Shown: positions 26,394 through 33,017 of the stretch, in pieces
How the letters are laid out: each line of letters opens with the position of its first letter
Position numbering within the stretch: position 1 is the first letter of the stretch
Position numbers and translations under genes: made by a program
Notes under the pieces: model-generated
The model's input: the letters and a program-made list of their open reading frames with translations, nothing else
Told to the model about the DNA's origin: nothing
Databases searched by the model: none
Assembly (NCBI GenBank): GCA_963837755.1
Contig: CAWIOP010000001.1
Span: 682,001 to 746,000, forward strand
Length of the DNA stretch: 64,000 nucleotides
Source of the DNA: JADGHX01 sp963837755
GTDB lineage: Bacteria > Pseudomonadota > Gammaproteobacteria > Steroidobacterales > Steroidobacteraceae
Reading direction: 5' to 3'

Positions 26394-27752
26394 TCAGGTT
26401 CCGTCAGTTGTCTTTTCGAGACAAGCATAGTGGAAACCGTCCGTCCCCGCCTCCGCTCCGGGCAACAATTGCACCCCGATGCCGGCCGGCTGCGCCCCGG
26501 GCACCTCGGCCGCCAGCGTTGCCGGAACCGCCTTCGCCCGGCGGTGCTTGTTCAGAAACTCAGTGAGCACGACCTCGTTCTCGGCCGGCAGCACCGAGCA
26601 CGTTGCGTAGACGAGACGGCCGCCGTTGGCCAGCATGCGGAAGCAGGCGTCGAGGATCGACAACTGGGTGGCGGCCAGGGTCTCAATGTCCGTGGCCCGG
26701 CGCAGCAACTTGATGTCGGGGTGGCGCCGGATGACGCCGGTGGAAGAGCACGGGGCGTCCACGAGAATGCGATGGAACGGCTTGTTGTCCCACCACTCAC
26801 CGTGCTTGCGGACATCCGCTGCAATGAGCGTGGCCTTCCGGCCGATACGCTCGAGGTTTTCGCGAATGCGGCCGAAGCGATGCTCCTCGATGTCGACCGC
26901 CACGAGCTCGGCGATGTCGGGCGTGCGCTCCAGCAGGTGCGCGGTCTTACCGCCGGGCGCGGCGCACGCGTCGAGCACTCTCATGCCGGGCTGGCAATCC
27001 AGCAGTGGTGCGGCCAGTTGGGCGCCCGCGTCCTGCACGGACACCTTGCCTTCGCTGAAGCCGGGCAGCGCGGTTACGGCCACGGGCTGCGCAAGCTCCA
27101 CGGCAGACGGCGCCCACGCAATCGCCTTCGCCTCCACGCCTCCCGAGGCCAGCTGGGCGATGTAATCCGCCACGCTGATGCGAGCCGTATCCACCCGCAG
27201 GACCATGGGCGGATGCGCGTTGTTCGCATCGAGAATGGCTTCGAGCTGCGCCGGCCACGCGGCGCGGATCGCATCGACCAGCCACTGCGGATGAGCCGTG
27301 CGAACCGCGAGCGATTCGTCTGCGTGTTTGAGCAGGCCCTCTTTTTCGCGTGTGAACCGGCGCAGGACGCCATTGACCAGGCCAGCAGTCCGCTCCTGGC
27401 GCAGCACGCGTGCCGCATCCACTGCCGCATCCACCGTGGAATGCAGGGGATTGCGCGAGTATTCGATCTGGTGAAGCGCCGTCGCGAGCAGCGCGCGAAT
27501 CTCGGGCACCAGCTTTTCGGGCCGCTCCAGCAACTGGTCGAGCACACCCACCAGCCTCAGGTACCAGCGCACCGTGCCGAGGGTGATGGCGCGCACGGCC
27601 GCGCGATCCTTCGCCGCGTCGAACGGAGACAGCGCATCGTCTGCGGTGCGGCCCCCGAACGAAATGCGAGCGACCGCGCGCGCAGCGTTGGCAAGAGTTT
27701 CAGCACCGGGAGCCCATTTGCCCCGGTAGAGATTCGAAGAAGGTTTGTTCAC
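26394..27752 (-). CDS. rsmB: 16S rRNA (cytosine-967-C5)-methyltransferase RsmB
   Basis: A 452-residue methyltransferase that makes m5C967 in 16S rRNA using S-adenosylmethionine. The N-terminal NusB-like RNA-binding domain spans about 1-150. The catalytic domain shows VLDACAAPGGKTAHLLE (SAM loop), VAVDIEEHR, FHRILVDAPCSSTGVIRRHPDIKLLR (catalytic motif IV Cys) and LVYATCSVLPAENE (motif VI Cys). The GTG start at 27752 overlaps the fmt stop (GTGA), so the longer upstream frame is rejected. It heads the run into DUF4390 and ntrYX. Confidence 0.95.
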   Translation of the reverse strand: MNKPSSNLYRGKWAPGAETLANAARAVARISFGGRTADDALSPFDAAKDRAAVRAITLGTVRWYLRLVGVLDQLLERPEKLVPEIRALLATALHQIEYSRNPLHSTVDAAVDAARVLRQERTAGLVNGVLRRFTREKEGLLKHADESLAVRTAHPQWLVDAIRAAWPAQLEAILDANNAHPPMVLRVDTARISVADYIAQLASGGVEAKAIAWAPSAVELAQPVAVTALPGFSEGKVSVQDAGAQLAAPLLDCQPGMRVLDACAAPGGKTAHLLERTPDIAELVAVDIEEHRFGRIRENLERIGRKATLIAADVRKHGEWWDNKPFHRILVDAPCSSTGVIRRHPDIKLLRRATDIETLAATQLSILDACFRMLANGGRLVYATCSVLPAENEVVLTEFLNKHRRAKAVPATLAAEVPGAQPAGIGVQLLPGAEAGTDGFHYACLEKTTDGT

Positions 27753-28705
27753 GGGGTTTGGATCTGATCGCCGAGTCGGCGGCCCAGGAGCGGGGCCGCA
27801 TTCGCAAAGTCGCGGGCACTCACGGGCCGCTTGCCGGGGCGCTGAACTTCCGCGATGGCCAGCCGGCCCAGGCCGCACTGTACGAGCACCGCCCGTTCAG
27901 ACACTGAAATGATTGTTCCAGGCGGCTGGCCGCCGAGCCGGGTGGATTCGTCCGCCTCCGCCTTCGCCTTCAGCACCCGCAGCTGCTCGCCTTCGTAGCG
28001 CGTCTCTGCGATGGGCCATGGGTTGAAGGCGCGCACCCGGCGCTCGATCTCGACGGCTCGGGCCGACCAGTCGATGCGGGCTTCCGCCTTGTCGATTTTC
28101 GCGGCGTAGGTGACGCCGGTTTCGGGCTGCGGCTGAGGCACTGCTGTTCCATCAGCGATACGATCTAGCACTTCAAGCAGCGCATTGGCACCAAGAGTGG
28201 CCAAACGATCATGGAGCGACCCACCTGAGTCGTCCGGCTCGATCGGCATTGAGCGGCGCAGGAGCATCGGGCCCGTGTCCAGCCCGGCATCCATTTGCAT
28301 GATCGTGACGCCCGTTTCCGCGTCGCCGGCCAGGATCGCGCGCTGAATCGGCGCAGCGCCGCGCCAGCGCGGCAGCAGCGAGGCGTGGATGTTCACGCAC
28401 CCGAAGCGCGGAATGCCGAGCGCCGCGGGCGGAAGGATGAGCCCGTAAGCCACCACCACCAGCACGTCGGGGTTCCAGGCCAGGAGCGGTGCCCGGCCTT
28501 CTTCGGTTTTCAGGGTTGGCGGCTGGGCCACCGGCAGGCCCGCAGCCACGGCGGCCCGCTTCACCGGGCTCGCGGCGAGCTGCCGGCCCCGGCCCCTTGG
28601 CCGGTCGGGCTGCGTGAGCACTCCGACAACGGTGTGCGCGGAAGCCCCGAGCGCCTGGAGAGCGGGCACCGAGAAATCCGGCGTGCCCGCGAATGCGATG
28701 CGAAG
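27749..28705 (-). CDS. fmt: Methionyl-tRNA formyltransferase, start codon not canonical as sequenced
   Basis: Formylates Met-tRNA for translation initiation, using 10-formyl-tetrahydrofolate. The N-terminal domain shows RIAFAGTPDFSVPALQAL, the formyl-folate site GLILPPAALGIPRFGCVNIHASLLPRWRGAAPIQRAILAGD and MQMDAGLDTGPML; the C-terminal tRNA-binding domain ends QIQTP. About 318 residues, normal length. The codon where the usual MRIAFAG begins is CTT (28705-28703). In this frame no ATG, GTG, TTG or CTG occurs between the end of def and this point, so the start codon is either unusual or mis-sequenced. The def stop is only 16 bases upstream, and rsmB overlaps the stop by four. Confidence 0.93.
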   Translation of the reverse strand, partial: LRIAFAGTPDFSVPALQALGASAHTVVGVLTQPDRPRGRGRQLAASPVKRAAVAAGLPVAQPPTLKTEEGRAPLLAWNPDVLVVVAYGLILPPAALGIPRFGCVNIHASLLPRWRGAAPIQRAILAGDAETGVTIMQMDAGLDTGPMLLRRSMPIEPDDSGGSLHDRLATLGANALLEVLDRIADGTAVPQPQPETGVTYAAKIDKAEARIDWSARAVEIERRVRAFNPWPIAETRYEGEQLRVLKAKAEADESTRLGGQPPGTIISVSERAVLVQCGLGRLAIAEVQRPGKRPVSARDFANAAPLLGRRLGDQIQTP

Positions 28706-28721
28706 GGCTACGGCGGCGCGC

Positions 28722-29267
28722 TCAGTAAGCCTGAGCCGTGGCGGCGCTCGTCTTCCTGGCCGCCTTGTCCTTGCGATCCTTGTCGAGCTTCTTGCGGATG
28801 CGCTCGCGCTTGAGATCCGACAGGTAATCGACGAACAGCTTGCCTTCGAGGTGATCCATCTCGTGCTGCACGCAGACCGCGAGAATGTCTTCGCACTCCC
28901 GCTCGAACGGGTTGCCGTGGCGGTCGAGCGCGCGGACGCGGATTTTCGCGGCCCGCACGATCTCATCGAAAATGCCCGGCACGGAAAGGCAGCCCTCTTC
29001 CAGGGTCGCCACGCCTTCCTTCGACAGGATCTCGGGGTTGATGAAGACGAGCGGCTCTTCGCGGTCTTTCGACAGGTCGATGACCAGCAGGCGCTTGTGG
29101 AAATCCACCTGCGTGGCGGCAAGGCCGATGCCCGGCGCCGCATACATGGTCTCGAACATGGAATCGATGGTTTGCTGCAGTCCCGGCGTGAAGTCGGCCG
29201 CCGTCATGGCATCCGCCTTGATGCGCAGGCGCGGGTTCGGATATTCGAGAATCGTCAGGAGAGCCAT
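28722..29267 (-). CDS. def: Peptide deformylase
   Basis: A 181-residue metalloenzyme that removes the N-formyl group from nascent proteins. All three signatures are present: GIGLAATQV (motif 1), EGCLSVPG (motif 2, metal-binding Cys) and QHEMDHLEG (motif 3, HExxH metal site). The start MALLTILEYPNPRLRIKAD at 29267 matches family N-termini; the frame continues to 29468 without a better candidate. A basic Lys/Arg-rich tail (KRERIRKKLDKDRKDKAARK) is extended relative to E. coli. It is divergent from the LysM lipoprotein gene and forms an operon with fmt and rsmB. Confidence 0.96.
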   Translation of the reverse strand: MALLTILEYPNPRLRIKADAMTAADFTPGLQQTIDSMFETMYAAPGIGLAATQVDFHKRLLVIDLSKDREEPLVFINPEILSKEGVATLEEGCLSVPGIFDEIVRAAKIRVRALDRHGNPFERECEDILAVCVQHEMDHLEGKLFVDYLSDLKRERIRKKLDKDRKDKAARKTSAATAQAY

Positions 29268-29478
29268 GTGGGTATCACTCAATGCTTCGTACATTCGACC
29301 GGATAATGCTGCTAGTGTTCTGATGCCAGTCGGGAAATTCGACCTTTCGCTTGTGGCCGACAGCTCCCGGGAGGCGTCGTGAACCAGTGCACACTGTCGA
29401 CAATAAATCGTGTGCCATCGCGGTGGGCCGATTATAACAGCGGGGTCGCTTGCCCCACCCGCACGCAAGGAGTGGAGG

Positions 29479-30726
29479 ATGGTTTCAATTCAGAATTCTG
29501 AGGCTCGCATAACCGCGAGCCGCGTTGCCATGTCTGTGGCAATCGCCACCGTGCTCGCCGGCTGCTCCTCCATGGGGGGTATGTTCGGGCGCGGTGACGA
29601 TTCCTCAAGCCCGGCCCCCGTTGCCGCTGCGGTCGCGTCAGCGCCTGCGGCTGCGCCCGAGGAAGAGATCAGTGCCACCGAAGCCGCCACGGGAACCGCC
29701 GCGGCCGCGTCGCAGTCGGGTGCTTCCGCGGACTCGGCCTCGCTGATCCGGCCGGACGCGCCCAAGAGCTACACCGTAAAGCGTGGCGACACGCTCTGGG
29801 ACATCGCCTCGCTGTTCCTGAAAGACCCGTGGCTGTGGCCCGAGGTCTGGATCATCAATCCGCAGGTCGAGAACCCGCACCTTATCTATCCGGGCGACAC
29901 GCTCGCGCTCGCCTACGGCGCGAACGGCAGCCCGCAGATCCGCCTCACGAGTGGCGGCGCGGCGCGGCTCAACCCGCGGCTGCGCAGCTCGCCGCTCGAA
30001 GGTGCGATCCCGACCCTGCCGTACTCAGCCATCGCGGCATTCCTGTCGAAGCCGACGGTGCTGACGAAGGACCAGATCAAGAAAGCCCCGTCCGTGCTCG
30101 CGTTCCGCGACAAACACATGATCGGCGGCGCCACCAACGAGATCTACGTGCGCGACCTGAACGCGCCGTCCAGCGCTCGCTTCAGCGTCGTGCATGTGGG
30201 CGATCCCCTGCGTGACCCGGACAACGGCGACGTGCTCGGCTACGAAGGCATCTACACGGCCACGGCGTCGGTGCTGACCACGTCGAATCCGTCGAAGGCG
30301 GTGCTGCTGGACTCCTCACGTGAAACGCTCGAGGGCGACAAGCTCATTGCCGCCGATACGCAGGCGCCGCTGAACTTCATCCTGAGCTCGCCGCCGGAGA
30401 ATCTTAAGGGACGCATCATTTCAGTGCTGGACGGCACGGAGCTCATCGGGCAGTACCAGGTGGTCGTCATCAACCGCGGCGCGCGTCACGGGGTGGTGCC
30501 GGGCAATGTCATGGCCATCGACGAGGCGGGCGACGTGGTGCGCGATCGCACCTCGGGCCGTCGCGGGTTCGGTTCGGCGTTCGGGTTTGGCGGCACCAAG
30601 GTGAAGCTGCCCGACGAGCGGGCTGGCACGCTGCTGGTGTTCCGCACGTTCGACCGGCTGAGCTATGGGCTGGTGGTGGGTGCGTCGTCGGAGATTCACG
30701 TGGCCGACTACGTGCGAAACCCCTGA
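29479..30726 (+). CDS. LysM-domain lipoprotein
   Basis: A 415-residue predicted lipoprotein: the N-terminal segment VAMSVAIATVLAGCSSM ends in the lipobox LAGC. An Ala/Pro-rich spacer follows, then one LysM domain (about 96-145): KSYTVKRGDTLWDIASLFLKDPWLWPEVWIINPQVENPHLIYPGDTLAL, a peptidoglycan-binding module. The rest is the conserved C-terminal region of proteins found next to def/dprA in gammaproteobacteria. A GGAG site precedes the ATG at 29479. A strong intrinsic terminator follows. Probably anchored in the outer membrane and bound to the wall. Confidence 0.88.
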   Translation: MVSIQNSEARITASRVAMSVAIATVLAGCSSMGGMFGRGDDSSSPAPVAAAVASAPAAAPEEEISATEAATGTAAAASQSGASADSASLIRPDAPKSYTVKRGDTLWDIASLFLKDPWLWPEVWIINPQVENPHLIYPGDTLALAYGANGSPQIRLTSGGAARLNPRLRSSPLEGAIPTLPYSAIAAFLSKPTVLTKDQIKKAPSVLAFRDKHMIGGATNEIYVRDLNAPSSARFSVVHVGDPLRDPDNGDVLGYEGIYTATASVLTTSNPSKAVLLDSSRETLEGDKLIAADTQAPLNFILSSPPENLKGRIISVLDGTELIGQYQVVVINRGARHGVVPGNVMAIDEAGDVVRDRTSGRRGFGSAFGFGGTKVKLPDERAGTLLVFRTFDRLSYGLVVGASSEIHVADYVRNP

Positions 30727-30754
30727 GTTTTCGCGGAAAATCGTTCCAGCGTGA

Positions 30755-30784
30755 CGCCGCGGAGGGAAACCTCCGCGGCGTTTT
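30755..30784 (+). terminator. Intrinsic terminator of the LysM gene
   Basis: Perfect 11-bp stem CGCCGCGGAGG / CCTCCGCGGCG, GAAA loop (30766-30769), then TTTTGCTTT. Confidence 0.9.
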
Positions 30785-30865
30785 GCTTTCTGGCTCTCGA
30801 AAGGCTTCGGAGCGGTGCCATCGCAGGCGGGGGCGCGGGGGCATGAACGGGTTGAGTCGCGCGCG

Positions 30866-30988
30866 GCGAGGGCAGCCTCTCCGAGGGGTCGTCGGGGACC
30901 GCCCGTAAGACCGATCCATCGGGGGCTCGGGAAAAAGCATCCCTGCTTTTTCACGTCCCCGACGACCCCTCGGAGAGGCTGCCCTCGC
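30866..30988 (+). repeat. 123-bp palindromic element, copy 1
   Basis: Perfect 34-bp inverted arms (30866-30899 and 30955-30988) enclose a 55-base core. The core holds two small hairpins: CCGAT-CC-ATCGG and AAAAAGCA-TCCC-TGCTTTTT. Copy 2 (31100-31222) is the same length, inverted, with almost the same core but different arm sequences that still pair. GCATGAACGG (30841-30850) and its complement CCGTTCATGC (31003-31012) flank this copy about 15 bases out on each side. No transposase is present. It looks like a mobile or structural repeat family. The small ORFs crossing it are artefacts. Confidence 0.9.
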
Positions 30989-31099
30989 TTTGAGGCTGGT
31001 GGCCGTTCATGCATTGAAGCTGACGTCGGTGCGATTCCCCGATGCACTGCTGGTGGCAATGACTTGAGGATTGCCGCATGAACGGCACGGGAGCACGAA

Positions 31100-31222
31100 G
31101 CGGGGTCTCGCTCAAAGAGGGGTCGGGAGGGATGTGAAAAAGCAGGGATGCTTTTTCCCAAGGCCCCGATGGATCGGTCTTACGGCCGGTCCCTCCCGAC
31201 CCCTCTTTGAGTGAGACCCCGC
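31100..31222 (-). repeat. 123-bp palindromic element, copy 2 (inverted)
   Basis: 33-base arms (31100-31132 and 31190-31222) pair with a single G-T position. On the minus strand the core is nearly the copy 1 core: GTAAGACCGATCCATCGGGG, then the AAAAAGCA-TCCC-TGCTTTTT hairpin and TCAC. Arms share only GAGGGGTCG with copy 1. GCATGAACGG occurs at 31076-31085, 14 bases outside the left arm. The element ends about 108 bp before dprA. Confidence 0.9.
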
Positions 31223-31330
31223 CTGCGATAGCGCTCATTTGTTCATGACAGTCACGCCTTCTGCATTTCTGTACGTTCGCAACAAGAATGCAGGCGTTCA
31301 GGACGCCAGCGCTGGCCTAATCTCGCGCGC

Positions 31331-32440
31331 ATGGATTCATTGCGCGCATTGGCCTTGCTCGGCAGAGCGCCGTCGCTTGTCGCGGAACATCTGCAGGCGC
31401 TCGTTGCTGCAACGGGAAATCTCGAGAGCGCCGCCAGCATCGGCGCGCACGGCGTCGCGGGGGTGGAGCTTCCGCAATCGGCGCGCGCGTTTCTGGCGTC
31501 GCCAGATGAAGTAGCGATCGACGCAGATCTCGAATGGATTCGCGCCAGCAACGCAACGCTCATTCCCTGCACTTCGCCGGGCTACCCGCCGTTGCTCGCG
31601 TGCACCAGTCGCGCGCCCGCAGTGCTCTACGTGTTGGGTGACGCGAGTGCGCTTCATACGCCGCAGCTGGCCATGGTGGGGTCGCGCAGCCCCACGGCAA
31701 GCGGGCGCGACACTGCGCGCGCCTTCGCGGAATTCTTCGCGCGTGCGGGCATCACCATCACGAGCGGCCTTGCGCTGGGCATCGATTCGGCGAGCCATGA
31801 AGGCGCGCTACGTGCGCAAGGCAGAACAGTGGCCGTGTGCGGCACCGGGCTCGATGTCGTGTACCCGCGGCAGAATGCCGCCATGGCAAAGCGCATCTGT
31901 GAGCGTGGCGCGCTCGTGTCGGAGTTTCCGCCGCGCACACTGCCGATGCCGGCTCACTTTCCGCGGCGGAATCGCATCATCAGCGGTCTTTCTTTCGGGA
32001 CACTCGTGGTCGAAGCGGCGCACGGCAGCGGCTCGCTCATCACGGCGCAGCATGCGGTGGACCAGGGGCGCGAGGTGTTCGCCATCCCGGGCTCCATCCA
32101 CAATCCGCTCTCGCGCGGCTGTCATAAATTGATCCACGAGGGGGCCAAGCTCGTGGAGAGCGCCGAAGATGTGCTTTCGGAAGTGCTGAATTTCCTTCAG
32201 CCGCAGTCACTTGCGAGTGACAAGCCGCAGCTTGCGAAGGTGGGCGAGGCGGCGCCCGCGTTGGACAAGGAATACGAAATACTGTTAGATGCGCTCGGCT
32301 TCGAGCCGGCAAGCATTGATGTTCTGGTCGCGCGCACAGGCATTCCGAGCGAATCGGTTGCATCGATGTTGCTGAGGCTCGAGCTCCAGGGGCGTATCAA
32401 ACCTCATGCGGGTGGCCGCTATGGCCGCACTCCCAGCTGA
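31331..32440 (+). CDS. dprA: DNA-processing protein DprA (Smf)
   Basis: A 369-residue single-stranded DNA-binding protein that loads RecA during natural transformation. The Rossmann-like core spans about 90-300: LAMVGSRSPTASGRDTARAFAEFFARAGITITSGLALGIDSASHEGAL, TVAVCGTGLDVVYPRQN, LVSEFPPRTLPMPAHFPRRNRIISGLSFGTLVVEAAHGSGSLITAQHAVDQGREVFAIPGSIHNPLSRGCHKLIHEGAKLV. A C-terminal winged-helix (DprA_WH) domain ends the protein. It precedes smg and topA, a common gammaproteobacterial order. Start chosen from the family N-terminus. Confidence 0.95.
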   Translation: MDSLRALALLGRAPSLVAEHLQALVAATGNLESAASIGAHGVAGVELPQSARAFLASPDEVAIDADLEWIRASNATLIPCTSPGYPPLLACTSRAPAVLYVLGDASALHTPQLAMVGSRSPTASGRDTARAFAEFFARAGITITSGLALGIDSASHEGALRAQGRTVAVCGTGLDVVYPRQNAAMAKRICERGALVSEFPPRTLPMPAHFPRRNRIISGLSFGTLVVEAAHGSGSLITAQHAVDQGREVFAIPGSIHNPLSRGCHKLIHEGAKLVESAEDVLSEVLNFLQPQSLASDKPQLAKVGEAAPALDKEYEILLDALGFEPASIDVLVARTGIPSESVASMLLRLELQGRIKPHAGGRYGRTPS

Positions 32441-32468
32441 AGATTGGCTCAAGAAGACTGGCCCGAAG

Positions 32469-32942
32469 ATGACTGGCAGCGTTCTCGACATTCTGATCTA
32501 CGTCTTCGATCGCTACATGCTCGATGAGGTGCCCGAGGTGCCTGAACGCGAGGATCTCGCGCGTCAGCTCGAAGGGGCCGGCTTCACGCAGCGTAACGTC
32601 GAACGCGCGCTCGACTGGCTCGCAGATCTGGCCTGCGTGCGCGATGCGCTGCCGCTGGAAGGCAGCGGGCCCGCGGTGCGCGTGTTCTGCGAAGGCGAGC
32701 TGTCGCGGTTGTCCACGGAATGTCGCGGGTTTTTGTTCACGCTCGAGCGGCTCGGCATTCTCTCGCCGCAGCAGCGCGAAGTGGTCATCGAGCGCATGCT
32801 GGCGCTCGACTCCGACGAGCTCGACACGGAGCAACTGAAGTGGGTGGTGCTCATGGTGCTTTCCAGCCAGCCGGATCAGGAACACGCGTTCGCGCGGCTC
32901 GAAGATCTCGTCGTCGCGGCACCCACTGGCGTGCCACATTGA
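32469..32942 (+). CDS. smg: Smg family protein (DUF494)
   Basis: A 157-residue protein of the Smg family, from the ATG at 32469 (MTGSVLDILIYVFDRYMLDEV), which aligns with the family start; the ATG at 32406 would overlap dprA. Other conserved pieces are FTQRNVERALDWLADL, RVFCEGELSRLSTECRGFLFTLERLGILSPQQREVVIERMLALD and LKWVVLMVLSSQPDQ. Function is unknown; conserved neighbours are dprA upstream and topA downstream, as here. The gap to dprA is 28 bp. Confidence 0.92.
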   Translation: MTGSVLDILIYVFDRYMLDEVPEVPEREDLARQLEGAGFTQRNVERALDWLADLACVRDALPLEGSGPAVRVFCEGELSRLSTECRGFLFTLERLGILSPQQREVVIERMLALDSDELDTEQLKWVVLMVLSSQPDQEHAFARLEDLVVAAPTGVPH

Positions 32943-33017
32943 ATACGGCCGCTTTACGTAATTCCGGACTTCCGCGGCTCGTCCGCGGTTTTTCGTTTTT
33001 GGAGGACACTCGCCGGG

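Noticed and set aside
28706..29143. Start of fmt at an ATG inside def (29143)
   Set aside because: It would add about 146 residues with no family similarity, translated out of frame from def.
30815..31238. Small ORFs of 88-246 codons between the LysM gene and dprA
   Set aside because: They are built mostly from the two palindromic elements and their flanks; low-complexity Pro/Arg/Ser composition and no start context.
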